A stretch of DNA of 64,000 nt, from contig JAILRA010000029.1 in the NCBI GenBank assembly GCA_024698715.1, positions 1 to 64,000 on the forward strand, given 5' to 3'. Position numbers and translations under genes: made by a program. The notes under the pieces were generated by a model. It ran no database searches. It saw only the letters and a program-made list of their open reading frames with translations, and had not been told where the DNA came from. Origin of the DNA: Lachnospiraceae bacterium. Its GTDB lineage: Bacteria > Bacillota > Clostridia > Lachnospirales > Lachnospiraceae. Below, in pieces: positions 34,966 through 45,028 of the stretch. Numbering within the stretch: the stretch's first letter is position 1; every line of letters starts with the position of its first letter.

Positions 34966-35958
34966 TTAGTAGATCGAACCGCTGTTCACAATGGGCTGAG
35001 CTTCTTTGTTGCCACAGAGTACAACCATGAGGTTGGATACCATCTGTGCTTTTCTTTCATCATCGAGATTGACGATCTGATTTTCGCTGAGCTGATCGAT
35101 AGCCATTTCAACCATGCTGACTGCACCTTCAACGATTTTCTTTCTTGCTGCGATGATTGCAACAGCCTGCTGTCTCTGGAGCATTGCTGCGGCAATTTCT
35201 TCCGAGTATGAAAGATGTGTGATCCTGACTTCGATGATCTCAAGTCCTGCACCTGTAACACGTGCCTGAAGTTCTTCTTTCATTCTGTCTGCGATTTCCT
35301 GAGAAGATCCTCTTAAGGTCTTTTCGTCTACGCCGTCTTTATCATCCATGTCGTCGTAAGGATATAATCTTGCGATATTTCTTATTGTTGAGTCACACTG
35401 GATCGAAAGATAGCTGTTGTAGTTTTCTACTGCGAATACAGCCTTTGTGGGATCAACCACTTTCCAGATTACAACTGCGCCGATGATGATCGGGTTACCG
35501 AGAATATCGTTAACTTTCTGTCTCTGGTTATCAAGTGTTCTGACTTTCATCGATACTGTTTTGGAACCTACGGTAACTTTCTGTCCGTTTGCATTTGTTA
35601 TCGTCTGAAGTCCGGGTGCAAAAGCTGATGCAAAAGGATTAACCAGGAAGAAACCTGCTTTCTTGATCGTTCCGTGATATTTACCGAAGAGGGTAAGCAC
35701 CATTGCTTCATTGGGTTTTACAACCTTCAGTCCTCCGAAAAGGATACATGAAAGGATGAAGAACACGATTGCGATAACGATGATCAAAAGTCCGACCGCC
35801 GCGCCCCATCCGCCGGCTCCGCAGAAGATTACACCTGCGATGAAACCGATCACTTCGAGGCAAAGAGCAAATATGTTAAGAAACAGCATCAAGATGCCTG
35901 AAGCTGGTCTGAGCTCTTTTTCGTTAATAGTAGTTTTAATGTTATTGTTGTTGTCCAT
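34966..35958 (-). CDS. SPFH/Band 7 domain membrane protein
   Basis: A 330-residue stomatin/prohibitin-like protein. Two hydrophobic segments lie near the N-terminus (about 22-50 and 52-75, rich in G, A, I and V), followed by the SPFH domain (VKPNEAMVLTLFGKYHGTIKKAGFFLVNPF ... TLDNQRQKVNDILGNPIIIGAVVIWKV) and a helical C-terminus ending in EAQPIVNSGSIY. SPFH proteins form ring-shaped scaffolds in membrane microdomains. AGGAGG is eight bases before the ATG that ends at 35958; an ATG six bases upstream is too close to it. It is paired with the RHH regulator gene downstream. Confidence 0.9.
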   Translation of the reverse strand: MDNNNNIKTTINEKELRPASGILMLFLNIFALCLEVIGFIAGVIFCGAGGWGAAVGLLIIVIAIVFFILSCILFGGLKVVKPNEAMVLTLFGKYHGTIKKAGFFLVNPFASAFAPGLQTITNANGQKVTVGSKTVSMKVRTLDNQRQKVNDILGNPIIIGAVVIWKVVDPTKAVFAVENYNSYLSIQCDSTIRNIARLYPYDDMDDKDGVDEKTLRGSSQEIADRMKEELQARVTGAGLEIIEVRITHLSYSEEIAAAMLQRQQAVAIIAARKKIVEGAVSMVEMAIDQLSENQIVNLDDERKAQMVSNLMVVLCGNKEAQPIVNSGSIY

Positions 35959-35986
35959 AGCCATTTCCTCCTTACGCTATATGTTC

Positions 35987-36017
35987 GATATCATTTGATA
36001 TCATTTTGATATTATTA
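35987..36017 (-). promoter_or_regulatory. Iteron-like operator of the SPFH-RHH unit
   Basis: On the + strand GATATCATTT occurs at 35987-35996 and exactly again at 35997-36006, with a variant GATATTATTA at 36008-36017. The 10-11 base period puts all three on one face of the helix. They cover the predicted transcription start, as expected for repression by the RHH protein of the same operon; binding is inference. Confidence 0.6.
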
Positions 36018-36045
36018 AGATAACAGATAAGTCAAACAGTGTCAA
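36017..36045 (-). promoter_or_regulatory. Promoter of the SPFH-RHH unit
   Basis: On the - strand TTGACA (36045-36040), a 17-base spacer and TATCTT (36022-36017). It predicts a start near 36010, inside the iteron array. Confidence 0.78.
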
Positions 36046-36227
36046 CCGTATTTCCTTTAATTTGCCGATAAAGTCGAAGAGAAGCATTATATTTTGACGG
36101 ACGGGATGATTTGAAAAATGCTTTTGAGCTGTCCGGGATAAAATAAACTTGATATATTTACCGAAAAAAGTTAATCTTTTATGTGGAGTATTTTGAATAA
36201 ATGCTTCTTTATATAAGGAGAAACAAT

Positions 36228-37832
36228 TTGAATTTAAAAAGAAATGATAAAAGAAACAAAACAATCGGATTAAAAGGGATCGTGATCGCATTGCTTCTGA
36301 CGGCTTTTGTCACGGCTCTGACAGGGATCACCGCGAAGGCAGCGATAAGAGTTCCTTTGGATTCATCGGTGGAAACCGACAGAAATGCCGGAACGGAACT
36401 GTTTGACACGAAGTGTTTTTACAAAAACGTTCTTCCTCTTAACATATCGCTTTCAAACGGTCAGGATACTTCTTTATTAAAAGACGAAAGATATTCCACA
36501 TCGATCTCGCTTTCAGAGGGTACGGAGATCATGGTCAAGTCGGATACGGCGATGCACGGGATATATATTATCTGGGACAGCCATATCAAGGAATGGACAT
36601 TAATCGTAAACGGCAAAGATTATACCTACGGCAAATACGGCTTTCTTCACGAATATATCGAACTTCCCGAAGAGAGCAATGAAGTAGTGATAAAAGTTCC
36701 GGCACCCGATAACGATGCCGAAAAGAATATTTCTTCGGCACGCGTGTCCGATATAATCGCCTTTGCCAATGACGATCTTCCCGTATGGGTTCAGAAATGG
36801 GAGCCTTCAACGGATGAAGCGGATATTCTGGTATTTTCCACCCATTCGGATGATGAACATATTTTTATGGGAGGTGTACTCCCGATCTATCAGGCTGAGC
36901 GAAATGTCAGGGTTCAGTTTGCTTATTTTACGCAGCACTGGGGCGGCGAAAAGATAAGGGAACATGAGAAATTAAACGGCCTCTGGCTTGCGGGAGCAAA
37001 ATATTATCCTATACTCGGAACCTTTGCGGATGCATATTCCAAAACGTATGAAGGTGCGGCGGAAACCATTAACGAAGATGAAGCCGAACTGTTTCTTACG
37101 CGTGTGATAAGAAGAACACATCCTCAGGTTGTAATTACGCAGGATGTTAACGGGGAATACGGACACGGTCAGCATATCTTCATGACCGCCAATGTTATCA
37201 AAGCCGTTGAGGATTCCAAAAATCCGGATTATGACGCGGATTCCGTTTCGCAATACGGAACATGGGAAGTGCCCAAGTTTTATATTCATATATACGGCGA
37301 TGACCAGACAATACTCGATATGCGTTCGCCGCTTTCGTATTTTGACGGAAAAAGAGCGATCGATGTTGCAAGACAGGCATATCTCTGTCATCAGTCACAG
37401 CAGTGGTGTGATTTTACCGTTGATGATTACGGACCTTATAACTGTGCCGCTTTCGGACTCTATTCGACTACCGTAGGAGAAGATGTTCAAAAAGATGATT
37501 ACATGGAAAATCTTGTTTCTTACGATGAACAGGCAGAGATAAAAAGACAGGAAGAAGAAGCTGCACGACTTGAAGAAGAAAGGATAAAAGCCGAGCAGGA
37601 AGAAAAAGAGAGGCTCGAAAGAGAAGCGGCCGAAAAGATAAAAGAAAACGAAGGCCCGGATGTTAAACCTGAAAAACCCGCCAAAGAACATTCACTCTCG
37701 GGAATGGAAATATTCATTATAATCTCGGCTGTCATTGTTCTTTTGATGACTGTTGGCTTTGTCGTTTATCTGGTGGCTTCGGCTCAGAATAAAAAGAAAA
37801 GAAGACACCGCAAAAAACGCAAACATCATTAA
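36228..37832 (+). CDS. Exported, C-terminally anchored PIG-L family deacetylase
   Basis: About 534 residues, probably starting at TTG 36228, seven bases after AAGGAG; an ATG at 36201 lies upstream of that site. A signal peptide (GIVIALLLTAFVTALTGITAKA) is followed by an unassigned beta-rich region and a PIG-L/LmbE domain with HSDDE (HPDDE in most members) in VFSTHSDDEHIFMGG and a later EYGHGQH. These zinc enzymes deacetylate N-acetylglucosaminyl compounds. Then come a charged E/K/R coiled-coil linker (about 425-470), one membrane segment (MEIFIIISAVIVLLMTVGFV) and a basic tail rich in K, R and H. This places the enzyme on the outer face of the membrane or wall. It pairs with the next gene. 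Confidence 0.87.
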   Translation: MNLKRNDKRNKTIGLKGIVIALLLTAFVTALTGITAKAAIRVPLDSSVETDRNAGTELFDTKCFYKNVLPLNISLSNGQDTSLLKDERYSTSISLSEGTEIMVKSDTAMHGIYIIWDSHIKEWTLIVNGKDYTYGKYGFLHEYIELPEESNEVVIKVPAPDNDAEKNISSARVSDIIAFANDDLPVWVQKWEPSTDEADILVFSTHSDDEHIFMGGVLPIYQAERNVRVQFAYFTQHWGGEKIREHEKLNGLWLAGAKYYPILGTFADAYSKTYEGAAETINEDEAELFLTRVIRRTHPQVVITQDVNGEYGHGQHIFMTANVIKAVEDSKNPDYDADSVSQYGTWEVPKFYIHIYGDDQTILDMRSPLSYFDGKRAIDVARQAYLCHQSQQWCDFTVDDYGPYNCAAFGLYSTTVGEDVQKDDYMENLVSYDEQAEIKRQEEEAARLEEERIKAEQEEKERLEREAAEKIKENEGPDVKPEKPAKEHSLSGMEIFIIISAVIVLLMTVGFVVYLVASAQNKKKRRHRKKRKHH

Positions 37833-37883
37833 TGTATCTTTTATATGAAATACAAATTTTCCGAAAAGAAAAGGCTTATAAAT

Positions 37884-39290
37884 ATGAAACATTTAAAAAT
37901 TAAAGGAATAATGATTTTAGTGCGCTTCGTGCTTGCCGCTTTAACGGTCGCATCCGTATGTATGATACCTCTGACCGGCAATGCCGAGGGAGAACCCGTA
38001 AAGATATATTCTGCAAAGGATATGGAATTGATCGCAAAAAATCCCGACGGCGATTTTGTTCTGATGGATGATATCGACATGAAGGATGTAAGCTGGAAAC
38101 CGGTTGATTTTACAGGTACTCTGGACGGAAACGATCATGCGATCCTTAACCTTAACGTAACGGAGACATCCGAAGCAACTCGTGTGACATATGACGGCAA
38201 TTACAAAACCTACGATACATATTTTGCCGGTCTTTTCGGTGTTTTGGAAGATGCTGAAGTTAAGAACCTCATTTTAAAAGGCATTAATGTGAACGTTGAA
38301 AAAGACGAACCCTGCTTTGTCGGATCCGTAGCGGGATTTTGCGAAAAGAGCAGGATAGTTAACTGCAGTATTGAAGGTATCATAAGACTTGATGCAAATT
38401 CGAAAATGTTCGGTGTGGGCGGAATAGTCGGCTACGGCGGGGATGCTTCGATCACCGAAACGGATGCCGATGTGACGCTTATATGTATCGATCATGACAA
38501 AGAGAACAGAGACGAGCAGTTCATGGGCGGCGGATACAGTGCCGGCTATATTGATGTGGATAAATGCAGTATCAAAATAGACGGATATGATTCAGATCAT
38601 GGTTACGTACATGACGGCGGTCTTGTCGGAATGTATATTCTTTATCCTCTGGGCAACAATTACGCAGGTTATATCAACAATACCAGAGTGGAAGGAATGA
38701 TAACCTTTTTTGAGGATAACACGGACAGAAGAGCTTACTGCAAGGATTTTATCGGCGAAGTAATGAACTGGACATACGAGTATGTCGGCAATTCTTCCGA
38801 TTTTACGAGAAATGAGATAAAAGATTACTCAAAGGATCTGCTCCCTCATTATTGTGAAGGAAACGATTATACGAAAGAAACTGTAGAAGGTTCATGCGAA
38901 GAGTACGGATATACTCTTTACAAATGCAATGAATGCGGTTATTCGTACAAGGCGGATTATACTATGAAAATCCATACGGTTGATTCATGGGAAACCGTTA
39001 TAGAGCCGACTTTCGAAGAAGAAGGAATGGAAGAAGGTACCTGCAAGCTTTGCGGCGCCAAAACATACAGAAGCGTTCCTGTTAAAGAAGAAGAGGTTAT
39101 TGAAGAACCTGAACCGGTCATTGAAAATATCGAGATAACCGAACCCGAAGAACAGAAACCTGCCGTAAAGGAAAAAAACGGCGGATCGGACAGCCTGCTG
39201 GGTATATTCGTTGCAGTCGGACTGGTTGTATGTGTGGCTTTAACAGTGGCTATAGTGGTTGTTCTGATACGTGGCAGAAGACGAAGATAA
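37884..39290 (+). CDS. Exported GLUG-repeat-like surface protein, C-terminally anchored
   Basis: About 468 residues. Signal peptide up to GNAEGEP, then repeats of the GLUG/right-handed helix kind (DGNDHAILNLNVTE, FAGLFGVLEDAEVKNLILKG, FGVGGIVGYGGDA) to about residue 290. Two CxxC-like pairs (KCNECGY, CKLCGAK) suggest a metal-binding or disulphide module, then an acidic proline-rich stalk, one membrane segment (LLGIFVAVGLVVCVALTVAI) and a basic RGRRRR end. ATG 37884 is preferred over ATG 37845 because AAAAGG precedes it and the signal peptide fits. Same anchoring plan as the upstream PIG-L protein, 51 bases away; the two probably act together at the cell surface. Confidence 0.8.
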   Translation: MKHLKIKGIMILVRFVLAALTVASVCMIPLTGNAEGEPVKIYSAKDMELIAKNPDGDFVLMDDIDMKDVSWKPVDFTGTLDGNDHAILNLNVTETSEATRVTYDGNYKTYDTYFAGLFGVLEDAEVKNLILKGINVNVEKDEPCFVGSVAGFCEKSRIVNCSIEGIIRLDANSKMFGVGGIVGYGGDASITETDADVTLICIDHDKENRDEQFMGGGYSAGYIDVDKCSIKIDGYDSDHGYVHDGGLVGMYILYPLGNNYAGYINNTRVEGMITFFEDNTDRRAYCKDFIGEVMNWTYEYVGNSSDFTRNEIKDYSKDLLPHYCEGNDYTKETVEGSCEEYGYTLYKCNECGYSYKADYTMKIHTVDSWETVIEPTFEEEGMEEGTCKLCGAKTYRSVPVKEEEVIEEPEPVIENIEITEPEEQKPAVKEKNGGSDSLLGIFVAVGLVVCVALTVAIVVVLIRGRRRR

Positions 39291-39315
39291 AAAGCTTTTT
39301 TAAATCTTTCTCTGT

Positions 39316-39344
39316 TTGCATGAGACATTGATTCGTGCTATAAT
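39316..39344 (+). promoter_or_regulatory. Promoter for pseB
   Basis: TTGCAT (39316-39321), 17-base spacer, TATAAT (39339-39344), 57 bases before the ATG. Confidence 0.75.
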
Positions 39345-39400
39345 AAAAGCCTATTGCGGACTGAAACCGATAAAAGATTGTCTGCGAGAAGGAAGATAAG

Positions 39401-40402
39401 ATGTTAAATTCGAAAGTTATTCTATTAACAGGTGGAACAGGCTCTTTTGGTAAGGCTTTCACAAGATACGTACTTAACAATTACGACCCTAAAAAGATAA
39501 TTATTTATTCTCGTGACGAATTCAAACAATTCATCATGCAGAATGATTTCAAAAAGGAATTTCCCGATAAATTTTCTAAACTCAGATTTTTTATAGGAGA
39601 TGTCAGAGACAAGGACAGACTCAAACGCGCTATGGAGGGCGTTGATTTTGTAGTGCATGCAGCTGCTCTCAAGCAGGTCCCCGCATGCGAATACAATCCT
39701 CAGGAAGCTATCAAGACAAATATTCACGGTGCACAGAATGTAATTGATGCGGCACTTGATTCGGGTGTTAAAAAGGTGGTTGCCCTTTCTACGGACAAAG
39801 CGGTTAATCCCGTTAATCTTTACGGCGGCACCAAACTTGTTTCCGACAAACTTTTCATTGCTGCTAACGCATATGCGGGTGAAAAAGACATATGCTTTTC
39901 GATCGTAAGATACGGAAATGTTGCGGGAAGCAGAGGAAGTGTTATTCCTTTCTTCAAAGACCTTATCGACAAGGGTGAAAAAGAACTTCCGATAACCGAT
40001 TTCAGAATGACAAGATTCTGGATATCTTTAGAGGAAGGCGTTCAGCTTGTTATCAAGGCTCTCGATGAATCAAAGGGCGGTGAAACATTTATTTCCAAGA
40101 TCCCTTCTTTCAAGATAACCGATCTTGCGGAAGCCATGCTTCCCGGATGTGCGAAGAAAGAAATCGGCATTAGAGAAGGCGAAAAGCTTCACGAGATAAT
40201 GATCACCACGGAAGATTCGTTTACCACATACGAATTCGACAAGCATTATATCGTTTATCCGCAGATGATATTTGCCAACAGAATGAAACCCGACGAGAAC
40301 GGCAAAAAAGTCGAAGAGGAATTCAGTTATTCTTCAGGCAATAACACATGGTGGCTGAGTGTTGAAGAGATAAGAGAAAGACTGGCAACATTGAAGGCCT
40401 GA
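39401..40402 (+). CDS. pseB: UDP-N-acetylglucosamine 4,6-dehydratase (inverting), PseB-like
   Basis: A 333-residue short-chain dehydrogenase/reductase-type sugar nucleotide enzyme. Rossmann motif GGTGSFGKAF at the N-terminus, HAAALKQVPACEYNP, the catalytic DKAVNP-NLYGGTK region and the polysaccharide-biosynthesis block MTRFWISLEEGVQLV. PseB starts pseudaminic acid synthesis, which decorates flagellin, but related enzymes feed other 6-deoxy amino sugars. No pseC, pseH or other pathway genes are adjacent, so the end product is uncertain. AAGGAAG precedes the ATG. The gene has its own promoter. Confidence 0.9.
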   Translation: MLNSKVILLTGGTGSFGKAFTRYVLNNYDPKKIIIYSRDEFKQFIMQNDFKKEFPDKFSKLRFFIGDVRDKDRLKRAMEGVDFVVHAAALKQVPACEYNPQEAIKTNIHGAQNVIDAALDSGVKKVVALSTDKAVNPVNLYGGTKLVSDKLFIAANAYAGEKDICFSIVRYGNVAGSRGSVIPFFKDLIDKGEKELPITDFRMTRFWISLEEGVQLVIKALDESKGGETFISKIPSFKITDLAEAMLPGCAKKEIGIREGEKLHEIMITTEDSFTTYEFDKHYIVYPQMIFANRMKPDENGKKVEEEFSYSSGNNTWWLSVEEIRERLATLKA

Positions 40403-40441
40403 ATCTCTTAAAACAAAAGAATCGTGATCATACCGCATGGC

Positions 40442-40469
40442 TTGAAAAAAGTCATGAAAAGTGTAGAAT
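40442..40469 (+). promoter_or_regulatory. Putative groESL promoter without a CIRCE element
   Basis: TTGAAA (40442-40447), 16-base spacer, TAGAAT (40464-40469). No TTAGCACTC/GAGTGCTAA inverted repeat (CIRCE, the HrcA operator) is present in 40403-40502. Instead a small interrupted inverted repeat, CATG-g-CTT / AAG-t-CATG (40436-40443 with 40449-40456), overlaps the -35. Confidence 0.55.
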
Positions 40470-40502
40470 AAATAAGTTAAAAAATTTAAGGAGGATACAA
40501 TT

Positions 40503-40787
40503 ATGAAGTTAGTACCATTAGGCGACAGAGTTGTATTGAAGCAGTTAATCGCAGAAGAAACCACAAAATCGGGGATAGTACTTCCCGGCCAAAGCAAAGA
40601 AAAGCCCCAGCAGGCTGAAGTTATTGCCGTAGGCCCCGGAATCCTTGCTGACGGAAAAGAAGTTAAGATGGAAGTCAAGGTTGGCGATCAGGTGATCTAC
40701 TCCAAATACTCGGGAACCGAAGTTAAGATCGATGACGAAGAAGTAATCATCGTAAAACAGTCAGATATTCTTGCTATCGTAGAATAA
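40503..40787 (+). CDS. groS: Co-chaperonin GroES
   Basis: A 94-residue heptameric lid for GroEL. PLGDRVVLKQL at the N-terminus, the mobile loop ETTKSGIVLPGQSKEKPQQ and YSKYSGTEVKIDDEE are typical. AAGGAGG lies eight bases before the ATG. groEL follows after 34 bases with its own AGGAGG. Confidence 0.98.
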   Translation: MKLVPLGDRVVLKQLIAEETTKSGIVLPGQSKEKPQQAEVIAVGPGILADGKEVKMEVKVGDQVIYSKYSGTEVKIDDEEVIIVKQSDILAIVE

Positions 40788-40815
40788 TTTCATTTATAAA
40801 TATCAGGAGGTTTAG

Positions 40816-42447
<1,632 letters not shown>

Positions 42448-42478
42448 TATACTGAAAAGTACTATGAGAGGTATTATA

Positions 42479-43216
42479 ATGAAGAAATTTTTATGCATGG
42501 TTGCAAGTGCACTTATGGTTATATCTTTGGCAGCTTGTACATCCAACAAGGATGAACTTGTAATGGCCACAAACGCGGAATTCCCTCCTTATGAGTATCA
42601 TGACGACGAAACTCAGAAAATAGTCGGAATTGACGTGGAAATCTGCGATGCGATCGCCAATGAACTCGGAAGAAAACTTGTTATAGAAGACATGGCTTTT
42701 GATTCCGTTCTTACTTCTGTTCAGACCGGTAAGGCTGACATAGGAGCAGCAGGACTTACGATTACCGAAGACAGACTTAAAAACATCAATTTCTCCACAC
42801 CTTATGCTACTGCAGCGCAGGTAATCATTGTTCCCGAAGGTTCGGATATAACCACACCCGATGATCTTGTGGGAAAGAAGATCGGTGTACAGCTCGGAAC
42901 TACCGGTGACATCTATGCCGAAGATATCGAAGATGCCACACTTGAGCGTTACAACAAAGGTTTCGAAGCTATTCAGGCACTTGCTCAGGGCAAGATCGAT
43001 GCGGTTATCATCGACAACGAGCCCGCAAAAGTATTTGTAAGTCAGAATGACGGTCTTTATATCATTGATGAAGCATTCACATACGAAGAATATGCTATCG
43101 CGATCGCAAAAGACAACGATCAGCTTTTAAACGATGTTAATGCAGCTATCAAGAAGCTTAAAGAATCCGGCAAACTTGATGAAATAGTTAACAAATATAT
43201 TTCTGCCGATAACTAG
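42479..43216 (+). CDS. Polar amino-acid ABC transporter, substrate-binding lipoprotein
   Basis: A 245-residue family-3 solute-binding protein. Lipobox LAAC at about residue 19 follows a short signal sequence. Family features are MATNAEFPPYEY, IVGIDVEICDAIANELG, DIGAAGLTITEDR and KIGVQLGTTGD. GAGAGG lies seven bases before ATG 42479; the open frame extends into groL upstream but cannot be the real start. It forms an operon with the permease (8-base gap) and the ATPase. Substrate is a polar amino acid or cystine-like compound, not resolved. Confidence 0.95.
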   Translation: MKKFLCMVASALMVISLAACTSNKDELVMATNAEFPPYEYHDDETQKIVGIDVEICDAIANELGRKLVIEDMAFDSVLTSVQTGKADIGAAGLTITEDRLKNINFSTPYATAAQVIIVPEGSDITTPDDLVGKKIGVQLGTTGDIYAEDIEDATLERYNKGFEAIQALAQGKIDAVIIDNEPAKVFVSQNDGLYIIDEAFTYEEYAIAIAKDNDQLLNDVNAAIKKLKESGKLDEIVNKYISADN

Positions 43217-43224
43217 AGGTTTTT

Positions 43225-43923
43225 ATGAATTTTCTGATTGGTTTTGCTGACAGTTTTCAACAGAATTTTATTAAAGCAAACAGATGGAAATATATATTAA
43301 ACGGTTTGGGAGTTACTCTGAGGGTAACTCTCTTTGCCGTTTTAATCGGTATAGCCATCGGCTTTATCGTAGCGGTCATCAGAGCTACGTATGAGAAGAC
43401 GGGAAAACTGAAAATTTTGAATTTTATTGCAAATATTTATCTTACAGTGATCAGAGGTACGCCTGTGGTCGTACAGCTTTTGATCATCTATTTTGTAATA
43501 TTCGGAGCTGTGAGGATCGACAAGGTTCTGGTCGCCGTACTGGCATTCGGGATCAATTCGGGCGCCTACGTGGCTGAGATTGTCCGAAGCGGAATCATGT
43601 CCATAGATCCCGGTCAGATGGAAGCCGGAAGATCTCTCGGTTTCAATTATATTCAGACGATGTGGCATATCATTCTTCCGCAGGCATTCAAAAATGTTCT
43701 GCCGGCACTCGGAAACGAGTTCATAGTACTGCTCAAGGAAACATCCGTAGCGGGCTATATTGCTTTGGAAGATCTTACAAAAGGCGGCGATATCATTAGA
43801 AGCCAGACATATTCGCCATTTATGCCGCTACTTACCGTGGCAGCCATTTATCTGGCAATAGTTATGCTGCTTTCATTCCTTCTCAAAAAACTCGAGAGGA
43901 GGTTAAGAAACAGTGAGCGATAA
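43225..43923 (+). CDS. Polar amino-acid ABC transporter, permease
   Basis: A 232-residue HisM/GlnP-type membrane subunit with about five membrane segments and the EAA-type cytoplasmic loop around [34 protein letters not shown], where it docks on the ATPase. It overlaps the ATPase gene by 11 bases. The first residues ([30 protein letters not shown]) match the family start. Confidence 0.95.
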   Translation: MNFLIGFADSFQQNFIKANRWKYILNGLGVTLRVTLFAVLIGIAIGFIVAVIRATYEKTGKLKILNFIANIYLTVIRGTPVVVQLLIIYFVIFGAVRIDKVLVAVLAFGINSGAYVAEIVRSGIMSIDPGQMEAGRSLGFNYIQTMWHIILPQAFKNVLPALGNEFIVLLKETSVAGYIALEDLTKGGDIIRSQTYSPFMPLLTVAAIYLAIVMLLSFLLKKLERRLRNSER

Positions 43924-44671
43924 TATGAATAAAGACGAAAAACAACTCTTAATAAGCGTGGACAATCTTTCCAAACATTTCGAAGATCTGCACGCATTAA
44001 ACGGAGTATCCATAGATATTTACAAGGGCGATGTTATCTTTGTGGTCGGACCTTCAGGATCCGGCAAATCCACTTTCTTAAGATGCCTTAACAGGCTCGA
44101 GGAACCTACCGGAGGAAAAATACTTTTCGAAGGCATAGACATTACCGACAAGAAAACGGATATCAACAAGCATCGTCAGAAAATGGGAATGGTATTTCAG
44201 CAGTTCAACCTGTTTCCGCACATGAGCGTTATGAAAAACCTGACTCTTGCGCCCATCAAACTTCAGGGCAAGAGCAAGGCCGAAGCGGAAGAGGAAGCAA
44301 TGAAACTGCTCGAAAGAGTCGGACTTGCCGACAGAGCAGATGCCTATCCGAATCAGCTCTCCGGCGGACAGAAACAGCGTATAGCGATCGTCAGAGCTCT
44401 TTGCATGAAACCCGACGTAATGCTTTTCGATGAACCGACTTCGGCACTCGATCCCGAAATGGTAGGCGAAGTACTTGAAGTTATGCGCGAACTCGCCAAA
44501 GAAAACATGACAATGGTGGTTGTAACACACGAAATCGCTTTCGCCAAAGAAATCGCCAACAGAGTCATCTTCATGGACGAAGGCAAGATCGGCGAAGAAA
44601 ACGACGCCAAAGAATTTTTCGACAACCCCAAGTCCGAACGCCTTAAAAGCTTCCTGGCCAAGGTATTGTAA
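43913..44671 (+). CDS. Polar amino-acid ABC transporter, ATP-binding protein
   Basis: A 252-residue GlnQ/HisP-type ATPase. Walker [11 protein letters not shown]-loop [13 protein letters not shown], signature [15 protein letters not shown], Walker [16 protein letters not shown] and the switch His in [12 protein letters not shown] at 43913 is chosen because AGGAGG lies ten bases upstream; an ATG 12 bases later is too far from it. It completes the three-gene importer, followed by a repeat-rich intergenic region. Confidence 0.96.
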   Translation: MSDNMNKDEKQLLISVDNLSKHFEDLHALNGVSIDIYKGDVIFVVGPSGSGKSTFLRCLNRLEEPTGGKILFEGIDITDKKTDINKHRQKMGMVFQQFNLFPHMSVMKNLTLAPIKLQGKSKAEAEEEAMKLLERVGLADRADAYPNQLSGGQKQRIAIVRALCMKPDVMLFDEPTSALDPEMVGEVLEVMRELAKENMTMVVVTHEIAFAKEIANRVIFMDEGKIGEENDAKEFFDNPKSERLKSFLAKVL

Positions 44672-45028
44672 AAAGATTTCCCGGGGGAGTGGCAACCGCA
44701 CGATGCTCCCCGGTACGATGATGGCGGGGCAGTGCCCCATGCGATACATCGCGGGCACGCTGATTTTCTGGGGGGAGTGGCAACCGCATGATACTCCGCG
44801 GGCACGCTCTCGCTAATCTTTTGTACGTAGCGGATGCTAAATTCGACTTCGCACGGGTGTGCTCGTCTCATTAAGCACCGACGACAAAAATTACCCGCTC
44901 AAGCATCATACGGTTGCCACTCACGGCAAAATGATGATGCCCGCTGAAGAAAAGATGGAAGTGGCCCGCGATATTACAAAGATGTTTATACAAGTTATTT
45001 TCTAATATATTTACTACGGAGGTAAGTT
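44672..45028. repeat. GC-rich intergenic region with three dispersed copies of a GAGTGGCAACCG element
   Basis: No full gene is seen. GGGGGAGTGGCAACCG starts at 44683 and again at 44771; an inverted partial copy (CGGTTGCCACTC) lies at 44911-44922. The first copy can fold by GGGGAG with CTCCCC (44684-44689 with 44706-44711). GCGGGCACGCT occurs at 44751-44761 and 44798-44808. The frame 44841-45005 is open without stops and its last 25 codons from ATG 44931 look protein-like, so a gene remnant is possible. Base composition is clearly richer in GC than the neighbours up to about 44930; the last ~25 bases carry the purL leader with GGAGG. Confidence 0.65.

Noticed and set aside
31235..36042. The 12-mer GTCAAACAGTGT shared by the hom promoter (31235-31246) and the SPFH promoter region (36031-36042)
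   Set aside because: Many chance 12-mer matches are expected in a 64-kb window, and the orientation relative to the two promoters differs.
44353..44871. 172-codon - strand frame over the ABC ATPase end and the repeat region
   Set aside because: Half of it is antisense to the ATPase gene and the rest covers repeats; no start signal. The open + strand frame at 44841-45005 looks better but is reported only as a possible remnant.
45000..45028. Possible purine riboswitch before purL
   Set aside because: The leader before purL is too short and has no purine-aptamer core.
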